Shown one piece after another: positions 1 through 7,990 of a stretch of DNA of 64,000 bases. The DNA comes from an uncultured Flavobacteriaceae bacterium (lineage in GTDB: Bacteria > Bacteroidota > Bacteroidia > Flavobacteriales > Flavobacteriaceae). The notes beneath the pieces are model-generated. The model saw only the letters and a program-made list of their open reading frames with translations, was not told where the DNA came from and did no database searches. The stretch covers positions 124,001-188,000 of the forward strand of contig CANMSB010000005.1 in NCBI GenBank assembly GCA_947500445.1, in the 5' to 3' direction. The position numbers and the translations under genes are program-made. Position 1 is the first letter of the stretch; the number at the start of each line of letters is the position of its first letter.

Positions 1-315
1 CAGGGAATCTCCGGCCGGTATTCCGGCATGGTCGGTCACCCCATATCTGCCGTCGGTGGCCAAAACCAGATGAACGTTGCTACTGTCCGCATATTTTGCC
101 AATAAGGGACTTACGATCGTTTCATCGTCCGGATGCGCAAAAATGGCCATAATGGTTTTTGGAGGGGCATTCTTGATTGTAGGCTTCAGTTCGTTCACAG
201 GTGCGTTGCCTTGTTGGCAAGCACCAAAGAAGAGCAGTAACGCGCTAACAAGGGCCGATTGCCCTTTTCTTAAGGACGCCCATTTTTGCATTTGGGCGGT
301 AGAGAGGATGCTCAT
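1..315 (-). CDS. PIG-L/LmbE-family deacetylase lipoprotein, 3' end outside window
   Basis: The reverse strand reads open from an ATG at 315 to the window edge (105 codons), so only the N-terminus is present. A lipobox-like stretch ending LLFFGAC near residue 38 suggests a lipoprotein. The motif AHPDDE follows about 25 residues later; this is the zinc-binding signature of the PIG-L/LmbE family, which removes acetyl groups from N-acetylglucosaminyl or related substrates. The next segment, VLATDGRYGVTDHAG, fits the family's second motif (TDG). Substrate cannot be told. A second in-frame ATG lies eight codons in, so the exact start is uncertain. The forward-strand reading frame here is an antisense shadow. 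Confidence 0.8.
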   Translation of the reverse strand, partial: MSILSTAQMQKWASLRKGQSALVSALLLFFGACQQGNAPVNELKPTIKNAPPKTIMAIFAHPDDETIVSPLLAKYADSSNVHLVLATDGRYGVTDHAGIPAGDSL

Positions 316-340
316 GGGTTTACGGCGTTTTTTAAAGTAA

Positions 341-501
341 TACCATTTTAACTTCGAAATAGCACTAATAAATCGTTTCTTTTTCAGCTGTTCTTCGTTA
401 AAAAAATAGAACCGTAGCTAAGGCTATGCTTCCATTTTTTGCCTCGAACAACTAAAAAATAATTCAATTTCTATACGCGCGATTTCAAAGTTAAAATGGT
501 A
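341..501. repeat. 161-bp palindromic MITE-like repeat, copy A1
   Basis: The element begins TACCATTTTAACTT and ends with its inverted complement; the outer 20 bp match with one mismatch. It is flanked by direct TAA triplets (338-340 and 502-504), as expected for a 3-bp target duplication. The two halves can be folded on each other along most of their length, with a CGTAGC/GCTATG stem (413-418 and 423-428) exactly at the centre. About 97% identical to copy A2 at 2251-2410. It lies 5 bp after the stop codon of the first PPK2 gene, so its transcript could form a long 3' hairpin. No coding capacity. Confidence 0.9.
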
Positions 502-506
502 TAATG

Positions 507-1283
507 CTATTCGTTATAGGGAATGTTTTCGAGCACGTGGTCGATCGTTTTTAAACGTGCTTTCCACTTGTCATTGGCATCTATAATGAGCCAAGGGGCA
601 TGGGCGCTATTGGTACGCTCGAACATTTTGGTCTTGTATCGGCTGTAGTCGTCCCATAGTTCTTGTGCCCGCTCATCCACAGCGGTCATTTTCCAGCGCT
701 TTAGCGGGTTCTTTTTAATTTCCCTAAACCGTTTTGCCTGCTCTTCCTTGTTGATGGAAAAATAAAATTTGATCAAGTGGGTATCCGATTCGATGAGCAT
801 TTTTTCGAAATCGTTTACATGCGACATAAAAATTTCATATTCGCGCTCCGTACAAAATTGATTCACCGGCTCTACTACGGCACGATTGTACCAACTTCGA
901 TCAAAAAGAACGATTTCCCCAGGTTTGGGCAACTGGTTGATGTACCGCTGAAAAAACCATTGCTTGCGTTCGTCATCCGAAGGTACGTCCAAAGCCACGA
1001 TTCTAAAATGTCTTGGGTTGATGTATTCCGTAAGCCTGCGAATGGCACCGCCCTTTCCCGCGGCGTCACGACCTTCAAAAAGGATCACTACCTTTTTATC
1101 GTTGTCGATCACCCAGTTTTGTAGCGTAATCAACGCCTCTTGCTTTTTTTTCAGCGTAGTAAGGTATGTTGCCTCCCGTAATGCGTTCTGGAGGTTTACC
1201 TTTTTATTTTTTAAGAGCGCATGAAGTCCTACTTTGGAATTGAGCAGTTGTACTTCCGCTTCGGTCAATTTTTTTATCGGCAT
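507..1283 (-). CDS. ppk2: Polyphosphate kinase 2 family protein (paralogue 1)
   Basis: A 258-residue PPK2-family kinase, which transfers phosphate between polyphosphate and nucleotides (class I enzymes use nucleoside diphosphates). Walker A is GRDAAGKGG at residues 71-79 and the Walker B region is IVLFDRSWYNR around 124-134, with the catalytic Asp in FDRS. A lid region with Lys/Arg (KNPLKRWK) follows near 190. Length and motifs fit single-domain PPK2. It starts 3 bp after the stop of the paralogue at 1287-2135, so the two form one operon. Cytoplasmic; no signal peptide. Nucleotide preference cannot be read from the sequence. Confidence 0.93.
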   Translation of the reverse strand: MPIKKLTEAEVQLLNSKVGLHALLKNKKVNLQNALREATYLTTLKKKQEALITLQNWVIDNDKKVVILFEGRDAAGKGGAIRRLTEYINPRHFRIVALDVPSDDERKQWFFQRYINQLPKPGEIVLFDRSWYNRAVVEPVNQFCTEREYEIFMSHVNDFEKMLIESDTHLIKFYFSINKEEQAKRFREIKKNPLKRWKMTAVDERAQELWDDYSRYKTKMFERTNSAHAPWLIIDANDKWKARLKTIDHVLENIPYNE

Positions 1284-1286
1284 GGC

Positions 1287-2135
1287 TTAAGTGTCTATTT
1301 GGATAACGCTCCTGTGGTAGCGCATAATAATGTTCGGGTCGGGCAGTAGGGCAATATCCGAAGCCCCTTTTCCTTCATAGTCGAACTGCGATAGTACATA
1401 TCGCATGCTTTCCAACCGGGCCTTTTTTTTGTTATTGGCCTTTACAATGGTCCAAGGACTAAAATTGGAGTGCGTTTTGCTGAACATTTCCTCCTTGTAA
1501 TGGGTGTAATCGTCCCAAAGCTCCTGTCCTTTCTTATCGACGGGACTGAACTTCCATTCTTTTAAGGGATTGTTCAAGCGCGCTTCGAAGCGTTTGTGCT
1601 GTTCGGACTTGGATATGGAAAACCAAAACTTGATGATCTTCAGGTTGTCCTCGTAAAGCAAGTGTTCAAACTCGGGAACTTGGGCGATAAAACGAGCGTA
1701 CTGTTCCTTGGTACAAAAGCCCATAACCGGCTCTACCACCGCCCTATTGTACCAACTGCGATCAAAAAAAACGATCTCACCGGGATTGGGCAACATTTTG
1801 ATGTACCTTCTAAAATACCATTGTCCTTTTTCTACCGCCGTTGGCTTACTAAGTGCGACAACTCTTGAAGATCGGGGGTTCAGATGTTCCTTGAACCGTT
1901 TAATGGCCCCGCCCTTTCCTGCGGCGTCCCTTCCCTCAAAAAGGATGACCACACGCATTTTATGCCGGGCGATATGTTTTTGGAGGTTTACAAATTCCGA
2001 TTGCAGTAGGGAGAGCTCCGTTTCGTACCTGATTTTTTTTAGGGTCTTCCCCACGGCCCCATCGTCCTCATTGGCCAAGGCTAGAAGCGCTTTGCGGGTT
2101 TTGGCTTTTTCCAGATCATTTCCATCAAAGGTCAT
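1287..2135 (-). CDS. ppk2: Polyphosphate kinase 2 family protein (paralogue 2)
   Basis: A 282-residue PPK2-family kinase, first gene of a two-gene operon. Walker A is GRDAAGKGG at 68-76 and FDRSWYNR lies at 124-131. Compared with its neighbour it has a longer N-terminus and a C-terminal tail ending after a short Asp/Pro-rich stretch (LLPDPNIIMRYH). The two proteins are clearly related through the core (shared ELWDDY and lid NPLKxWK motifs) yet diverged well beyond recent duplication, so separate substrate ranges are plausible but not shown. The gene pair is bracketed by the two copies of repeat A. Confidence 0.93.
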   Translation of the reverse strand: MTFDGNDLEKAKTRKALLALANEDDGAVGKTLKKIRYETELSLLQSEFVNLQKHIARHKMRVVILFEGRDAAGKGGAIKRFKEHLNPRSSRVVALSKPTAVEKGQWYFRRYIKMLPNPGEIVFFDRSWYNRAVVEPVMGFCTKEQYARFIAQVPEFEHLLYEDNLKIIKFWFSISKSEQHKRFEARLNNPLKEWKFSPVDKKGQELWDDYTHYKEEMFSKTHSNFSPWTIVKANNKKKARLESMRYVLSQFDYEGKGASDIALLPDPNIIMRYHRSVIQIDT

Positions 2136-2250
2136 ACGTAGTCGGTTTATCTCTTTTTGGTGCCCAGTGCTTTCGAACCGAACCGATTTTTACATCGGTA
2201 TGCGAAAAACGAAAAGGCTTTGGTGCAGGCTTATCTACCCTTGCACCTTA

Positions 2251-2410
2251 TACCATATTAACTTTGAAATAGCACTAATAAATCGTTTCTTTTTCAGCTG
2301 TTCTTCGTTAAAAAATAGAACCGTAGCTAAGGCTATGCTTCCATTTTTTGCCTCGAACAACTAAAAAATAATTCAATTTCCATACGCGCGATTTCAAAGT
2401 TAATATGGTA
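2251..2410. repeat. 160-bp palindromic MITE-like repeat, copy A2
   Basis: Starts TACCATATTAACTT and ends with the exact inverted complement (20 of 20 bp). Flanked by TTA triplets at 2248-2250 and 2411-2413, a different target duplication from copy A1. Central CGTAGC/GCTATG stem at 2322-2327 and 2332-2337. It differs from copy A1 at only a few positions, including position 7 of both ends (A here, T in A1, each with its complementary partner). It sits about 100 bp downstream of the stop of the lipoprotein gene at 2507 and upstream of the PPK2 operon. The rest of the 2136-2506 gap holds only short hairpins, for example ACCGAT/ATCGGT near 2180-2200. Confidence 0.9.
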
Positions 2411-2506
2411 TTAATTTTTTGGGGAACTGGTTTGGGCTTGGCGTATTTTGCATAAAAATGCCCTATGTCATGGGTGGTTTTCGGGTTTTGTCGTCCCGTT
2501 TTGCAT

Positions 2507-3157
2507 TTACTCTGCCAACTCCGTAATCTTTTTTTCGTACAGTTTCTTGCTTTCCACAACGGCCACGTTCAACTCCTTCATAATACCTTCTACCCGGCCT
2601 TCGATACTTTTCATTTCATTGTTGATGTTATCAAAGCTGTTTAGGGCCGCCGCGACTTCCAACGCCTTGACCACTTCAACGGCATCGCCGTGTAACAGGC
2701 GTAACTTTTCGATGGCCTTGGAAGTATTGGCCAAGGTGCCGTTATACTTGGTACGCGCTTTTTCAATAGCACCCAAAAGGGTTTTTTTACTGTTTTCGTC
2801 GCTCAAACTATTGGTCTGGGTCTCCATCGCGGTAAAAAGGTTCGCGGCCTTGGTCTTCAGGTCTTCATATTCCTTGTTCAAACGTTCTACCCGTTTGTTT
2901 ACTTTTTCCCAATCACCATATACTTTGGCAAATTCCTTGTCCTCGTTCTTGGTTTCTTCCAACGCGGTCTTTAGGGCACCTAGCGATGCCAATCCTTTGC
3001 CTACGTTTTTGTTGGCGGTTTCTTTGCGTTTTTCAAAGGTCGCTACTTGGGATTTAAATTGTTCCTTTAGCCGGATGAGGTCTTCCGGGCTTTTGTCTTT
3101 CCAACAGGAGACCAGGAAAAGCGAAAAAAAGAATACTAAAAAAGCGTTTTTGTTCAT
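2507..3157 (-). CDS. Coiled-coil lipoprotein of unknown function
   Basis: A 216-residue protein with a signal peptide and lipobox FLVSC (Cys18), so probably anchored in the inner or outer membrane facing the periplasm. The mature part is almost entirely charged and helical, rich in Lys, Glu and Ala with heptad-like spacing (for example EKVNKRVERLNKEYEDLKTK, about residues 85-105), suggesting one long coiled coil. No catalytic motif is seen and I do not recognise a named family. It is transcribed in the same direction as the PPK2 genes but separated from them by repeat A2, and lies after the metallophosphoesterase gene with a 70-bp gap. Confidence 0.75.
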   Translation of the reverse strand: MNKNAFLVFFFSLFLVSCWKDKSPEDLIRLKEQFKSQVATFEKRKETANKNVGKGLASLGALKTALEETKNEDKEFAKVYGDWEKVNKRVERLNKEYEDLKTKAANLFTAMETQTNSLSDENSKKTLLGAIEKARTKYNGTLANTSKAIEKLRLLHGDAVEVVKALEVAAALNSFDNINNEMKSIEGRVEGIMKELNVAVVESKKLYEKKITELAE

Positions 3158-3227
3158 AAGGTCGGTGTTCGGATTTGCAGGTTAAATATACAATTTCTCT
3201 TTTGGAGTTGCCCGCTTCAGGGTGCCA

Positions 3228-4127
3228 CTATTCGTCAGGGCGATACGCACTGAGCTTTTGTGGGCCTTCCAACACGGAACGGGCCACTCTAAGGGTGCCA
3301 TCTTCCGAAGTTATAATGTTCCATTTGATCAACGCTATGGCACCGTTCTCGATTTCGATTCCGGTAATGCTCCTGGGATGCACACAGCTGCCATCGTTGA
3401 ACAATGGGATGTCGCCCGGTTCGGGAAATCGGGGGCGGTGGGTGTGCCCCACGATGGTAATCAACAGCTTTTTGCCCAAGATCCATTTTTTGATGCGCCG
3501 TTCTACCTTTATCAGTTCCTTGTAGTTTTTGGCGGGGCTTGTGGGGTCCGCTATTCCCCAAACCTGTAAGGGTTTCCAGAGTACCCGTACCAAAAAACGC
3601 CCCCAACGCCAAAAAGTGTAATTCCACCAATCCGCTTGATGGCCGTGTGCCAAAAAAAGTTCCTGGCCGGTTGTAACATGTTTGAGTACCACACCTTCTT
3701 GATACTCGATACCTGAAAGCAACGGTTTTTCCCGACCTTCTACGGGGTCAAAAAAACTCCAGAGGTTCTTTTTTACGTATTCCCGGTCTTTGTATACCAT
3801 ATCGTGGTTGCCCCAGATGAGGTGCAACCGTTCCTGCAGGTGAAACTTTTGAAGTAGTTTAAAAACGTTTTTATGTGCCTTAAAAATAGATTCAAAATGA
3901 AGGTTTTCCCAAAGTTCGTCTCCGTCGCCCAATTCGCAATAATGAAAGCCTTCGTTAAAGTAATGTTTGAGGGCATGAAAGTAAATATTGCGGTTGTTCG
4001 CAAAATCATCGGCAAAACTGTTGTCCCCACGGTGGCAATCGCTAAAAAGGATGAACTTGGAGTTGTCGTCAAAAGGCACCGTTTTGGCATGTTCGTAAGC
4101 TCTGGAGAGGCGCTTTTTTGAGGACAT
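3228..4127 (-). CDS. Calcineurin-like metallophosphoesterase
   Basis: A 299-residue binuclear metallophosphoesterase. All five family blocks are visible: SDCHRGD (Asp30, His32), GDGDE (67-71), GNHD (106-109), HGHQ (161-164) and GHTH (227-230). These residues bind two metal ions and hydrolyse phosphoesters. An aromatic-rich insert (WWNYTFWRWGRF) follows HGHQ, as seen in membrane-associated members of the UDP-2,3-diacylglucosamine hydrolase-like group, but there is no signal peptide and the substrate is unknown. It is divergent from the GAF gene at 4369; the 241-bp gap between them holds no convincing promoter match. Confidence 0.88.
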   Translation of the reverse strand: MSSKKRLSRAYEHAKTVPFDDNSKFILFSDCHRGDNSFADDFANNRNIYFHALKHYFNEGFHYCELGDGDELWENLHFESIFKAHKNVFKLLQKFHLQERLHLIWGNHDMVYKDREYVKKNLWSFFDPVEGREKPLLSGIEYQEGVVLKHVTTGQELFLAHGHQADWWNYTFWRWGRFLVRVLWKPLQVWGIADPTSPAKNYKELIKVERRIKKWILGKKLLITIVGHTHRPRFPEPGDIPLFNDGSCVHPRSITGIEIENGAIALIKWNIITSEDGTLRVARSVLEGPQKLSAYRPDE

Positions 4128-4368
4128 AGGAATACGATGCGTTATAAACTATTGGAAAGAAAGGTATGTTGGTTACAAGTGGCTTTTAATCGGGTGACTT
4201 TGGCCGATTTTATGGTAGTTCAATGATTTTTTTGATGCCGAACAAAGCACTTTTCCTTTCTTTGGGTAAATATGCGAAAAAAGCCAAAGATGGCATAAGG
4301 TTTCCTTTAACAAAATTTGGGGAGATGTTTTGTAACTTTATCCCTTCAAAGACGTCTAATACTTTTGA

Positions 4369-6744
4369 ATGACTACAGATCAACAACGGGACAGCCCATT
4401 ACTACAATGTATCAGTTTCAACAAGCTGTTGGAGCAATATGATGTTATGGCCCAAAGTGACGATGTGTTTTTGGCCAAAAAGGCAAAACGCATTCTGAAG
4501 GCCCAGGAGCCCTATCCGGAACTTCGGGAAGGGTTTACCGATACGGCCCTGTTGAAAAAACATGAAGATGTCATTCGGATTATCCTACAGGATACGTTTT
4601 CCGAAGTACTGACCCATAATGAAATAAAAACAGCTTCCCTAGCTTTTGACGATACGGTATTTAATTCGTCCAAACGCTTTCAAAAAATTTTAAGGGACGC
4701 CGGAGGTGAGGCCTTTAAACCGCAATTGCGAAGCTTATCGGACCATATGTATTACGTGTTGGCGTCTACGGTTGTCCTAAGCTTGTATTATGATTGCCCC
4801 GTCGATTTTAAAAAACCGATGTTCTATGATATACCGGATAGCAAAGGGGTTATGCGGCATTATCGCATTTTATATAACGCCGATTTTATAGAAATTCTGC
4901 CGACGGATAAGGCAAAAGAACTTTCTAGCGCGGAAATCGACAGCTTGTTGGAAAACTATAACGACCTTGACCTTTGGAAGGAGAAAATTCCTCCGGGTAG
5001 TTTTATATCAAAAGGGTTTGTTATCTCCAACATGTTCGATGTTACCCTGGAACATTCGATTTCGGAAATAAAGTCCGGTTTGATCGCCAATGACAAACGG
5101 GGTGACACCAACTTTATGGAGGAGTTGGATCAAACCTTCCGGTCTTTTTTCAACATCAAGGATATTTCGTCCGGTTTTGCCACCTACAATCCAAAGGAAA
5201 AACGGTTTGAACGGGTGCATGGGCATGGTATTGAAAGCGTATTGCTCAGTAACGAGGAATCGGCCAGTTGCGAAACGGTGCTCTGTTCCAGTTCGTACAG
5301 TAACCTGTTGGACGACAATATCTATTTTGCCGTTTCGGACGTGGACAAGTATTACAAGCTGTCCGGGGGAAAGGCACCTTATAAAAACCTTAAAGAAGCC
5401 GGATACCAGAGCGCTATTTTTGCGCCGATAGCCAACAATGGGGAACTGTTGGGTGTTTTAGAACTAGGTTCTCCGAACAGGAACGAACTGAATAGTGTTA
5501 ACGCTAACAAGCTGGAAGACATTATGCCGTTTATCGTAACGGCGGTACTACGGTCGAAAGCGGAAGAAGAAAACCTGATCGATGCGGTAATCCAAAACGA
5601 ATGTACCTCTGTGCATTCCTCGGTATATTGGCGCTTTCAGGAAGAGGCAAAGAATTTTATAAAGGACAGCCTTCAAGGCCTACAACCCTCATTTAAGGAA
5701 GTAGTGTTCAAGGATGTAAATCCCTTATACGGACAAATCGATATCAAGGACTCCTCCCACGCAAGAAACTTGGCCATACAGCGCGATTTAATGATCCAGC
5801 TATCCGAGATCAATACGGTACTGGCCTTGGCCTTGGATAAAACAAAGCTTCCCATCTATGACGAACTGATCTTCAGGGTGCAAAACCATGTAGATGCGGT
5901 AAAACATACCTTGCATACCAATAGTGAACAGGCCATCTTTAATTTTGTTACCGAGGAGATCAACCCCGTGTTCGGGCACTTAAAAAAATTGGATGCGGAC
6001 TTGTACCATGCGGTGCAGACCTATGAAGCGAAAATCAGTTCGGAAACACTCAGTTATTACGACCATCGTCGAAATTATGATGAAAGCGTAATGACCATCA
6101 ATAAAAAGCTGGCTTCTTTGATCGATAAAAAACAGGAAGCGGCACAGGAAATGTTCCCACATTTTTTTGAACGATATAAAACCGATGGTATCGAGCATAA
6201 TATGTATATCGGGGAAAGTATCGCCGAGGGTGTCGATTATGATCCGTTGTACCTGAACAATCTACGGTTATGGCAATTACAGGTGATGTGCGAGATGGAG
6301 AACACCCATTATGCCCTGAAACCTTTATTGCCCGTACCTTTGGACGTTGCCTCGCTCATTTTGGTGTACAATACCTCGCTCTCCATTCGCTTTCGAATGG
6401 ACGAAAAGCGTTTCGATGTCGATGGCACCTACAACGCGCGCTATGAAATTATAAAGAAACGGATCGATAAGTCCTACGTTAAGGGCACCAACGAGCGGCT
6501 TACGCAAACCGGTAAAATGGTTATCGTGTATTCCCAAAAAAGCGATGAAATCGAATACCTACGGTACATCAAGTTCCTGAAATCAAAAGGATACTTTACC
6601 GGAAAGGTCGAAATTGTGGAGCTTGAAGGGCTGCAGGGAGTGGCGGGACTTAAAGCGATTCGAGCGGAAATTTTATACAAAAAGGATAAAGAATCCGAGC
6701 GCACCTACACTTACGACGATCTTATGGAGGAGCTGAAAGTGTGA
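4369..6744 (+). CDS. Large GAF-domain protein
   Basis: A 791-residue soluble protein. A GAF-like sensor domain covers roughly residues 240-400: it shows the typical end pattern SAIFAPIANNGELLGVLELGSP followed by a helix leading out (LEDIMPFIVTAVLRSKAEEE). The N-terminal 200 residues and the C-terminal 390 are helical, with no kinase, cyclase, EAL/GGDEF or DNA-binding motif that I can see. Such proteins are common and uncharacterised in Flavobacteriia. Its stop is only 3 bp from the stop of the convergent HD/PycTM gene, and the arrangement could cause transcriptional interference. A sensing role is inference from the GAF fold. Confidence 0.75.
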   Translation: MTTDQQRDSPLLQCISFNKLLEQYDVMAQSDDVFLAKKAKRILKAQEPYPELREGFTDTALLKKHEDVIRIILQDTFSEVLTHNEIKTASLAFDDTVFNSSKRFQKILRDAGGEAFKPQLRSLSDHMYYVLASTVVLSLYYDCPVDFKKPMFYDIPDSKGVMRHYRILYNADFIEILPTDKAKELSSAEIDSLLENYNDLDLWKEKIPPGSFISKGFVISNMFDVTLEHSISEIKSGLIANDKRGDTNFMEELDQTFRSFFNIKDISSGFATYNPKEKRFERVHGHGIESVLLSNEESASCETVLCSSSYSNLLDDNIYFAVSDVDKYYKLSGGKAPYKNLKEAGYQSAIFAPIANNGELLGVLELGSPNRNELNSVNANKLEDIMPFIVTAVLRSKAEEENLIDAVIQNECTSVHSSVYWRFQEEAKNFIKDSLQGLQPSFKEVVFKDVNPLYGQIDIKDSSHARNLAIQRDLMIQLSEINTVLALALDKTKLPIYDELIFRVQNHVDAVKHTLHTNSEQAIFNFVTEEINPVFGHLKKLDADLYHAVQTYEAKISSETLSYYDHRRNYDESVMTINKKLASLIDKKQEAAQEMFPHFFERYKTDGIEHNMYIGESIAEGVDYDPLYLNNLRLWQLQVMCEMENTHYALKPLLPVPLDVASLILVYNTSLSIRFRMDEKRFDVDGTYNARYEIIKKRIDKSYVKGTNERLTQTGKMVIVYSQKSDEIEYLRYIKFLKSKGYFTGKVEIVELEGLQGVAGLKAIRAEILYKKDKESERTYTYDDLMEELKV

Positions 6745-6747
6745 GCC

Positions 6748-7932
6748 TTATCGCACCGGTCCGTAAAAGTGGAACGCTACCGCAAAAGCGATTACCGATA
6801 TAATGATGCCCATCATAAAAATGGTATAGGTAAGCCGTAGGATATTGTACTTCCGGTTCAGTACCAGTCCCAAAAAGTAAAGGTCTTTGGTAAGGCTGGT
6901 ATAAATATAATCCTTGTCCCTGACCAATTCCTGAATGGCCCACTCATAGTCGGGCAAGCTCATTTTATGAAAGTTTCCGAAAAATAGCAGGTTTACCTTT
7001 TTATTGCTGACATCCTCCTTATTAAATTTACCGCTAGTGACGTTAGGGCGCGTGGCCAGAACGGCCAAAATCATCGATATGACGCTAAAAACAACAAAAA
7101 TTACCGTAGGGTAGATCAAATAGCCGTTGGACGGGTTATCCAGTTTGGGAATCAGGTTCGATAGTACCACCGAAATAATAATGGCATTTACGGATAACAG
7201 AATGTTTGCCTTAGTATCGGCAATGTCACTAAGTGTCAAATGGTTTTTTAAGGTAACCCTGAACAGGGTTTGAATGCCCCTGTCCGGACTTTCGCTTTTG
7301 TATTTCGCCTTTAGTTTTTCTTTTTTGGCGATCTCTTTTTCGCTTTTGCGGTCCTTTTTAAGTTTTTTTAAATTCTTTTCCTTTCTGGGTTGCCAATGTT
7401 CCTTGGCATAGTCGGTATAGAACTGGTGTTCCGCCTCGAACATTTGAATGTTGGCGTTCCGCCAGGAACTTGTGCTGAAATCGGCAATTTTTAATAAGGA
7501 AAGTTCTTCTCTTAACTGCTCCGATGTTTGCGCATAGGTATCATTGCCAAAATGTGATGCGTCGGCGTCCCTGATGATCTGTTCCGCCAAATTTTTTGGT
7601 TCGTAATACCGTTTGGTGGCCATGATCAGCTCACTTACTTTCTCCATGCTTTCCGCCGGATATCCTTCCTTTGCCAAAAATGCGCTAGCAATTGAACAAC
7701 TTTCGGCTTCATGGTTTTCCGGCCCTTTGGTATACCCTGTATCATGCAGCCAAGCGGCCAATAAAATAGATTCCTCTTCTTTAGCATCCAGTTTGTAAAA
7801 ATCCAGTAATTCTTTAGTATTTTTAACAACCCTTTGCGTATGACGAAGGTTGTGGTAGCGGAATTTTGGGTCTAATTGATGTGTAAGGAGGTCGGTGGCA
7901 AAAAGTTTGGTTTTTTCAACAATGTTCGACAT
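6748..7932 (-). CDS. HD phosphohydrolase fused to Pycsar-effector-like transmembrane domain
   Basis: A 394-residue two-part protein. The N-terminus is an HD domain with His31, the pair His63-Asp64 (WLHDTGY) and Asp122/124 (RDAD), the expected metal ligands for a nucleotide or cyclic-nucleotide phosphohydrolase. A highly charged linker (about 183-212, Lys/Glu repeats) leads to a membrane part with segments near 243-263, 271-293 and 365-390. The block NHLTLSDIADTKANILLSVN at 230-249 is the hallmark of the PycTM/DUF5706 effector fold known from Pycsar anti-phage systems. No pyrimidine cyclase gene is adjacent. It is divergent from the phosphatase-barrel gene (58-bp gap). Confidence 0.82.
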   Translation of the reverse strand: MSNIVEKTKLFATDLLTHQLDPKFRYHNLRHTQRVVKNTKELLDFYKLDAKEEESILLAAWLHDTGYTKGPENHEAESCSIASAFLAKEGYPAESMEKVSELIMATKRYYEPKNLAEQIIRDADASHFGNDTYAQTSEQLREELSLLKIADFSTSSWRNANIQMFEAEHQFYTDYAKEHWQPRKEKNLKKLKKDRKSEKEIAKKEKLKAKYKSESPDRGIQTLFRVTLKNHLTLSDIADTKANILLSVNAIIISVVLSNLIPKLDNPSNGYLIYPTVIFVVFSVISMILAVLATRPNVTSGKFNKEDVSNKKVNLLFFGNFHKMSLPDYEWAIQELVRDKDYIYTSLTKDLYFLGLVLNRKYNILRLTYTIFMMGIIISVIAFAVAFHFYGPVR

Positions 7933-7990
7933 AAATTATTGGCGCTAAGGATAGCTGAAAATACAAAATTCTATACTTAGGACCCTGAAT

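Noticed and set aside
77-340. 87-codon forward frame
   Set aside because: It is antisense to a convincing PIG-L lipoprotein N-terminus and has no family likeness.
341-2410. PPK2 pair as cargo of a composite transposon
   Set aside because: The two flanking elements have different target triplets, so each inserted on its own; no transposase lies between them.
2308-2559. 83-codon reverse frame
   Set aside because: It runs through half of palindromic repeat A2 and into the lipoprotein gene end; low-complexity and unsupported.
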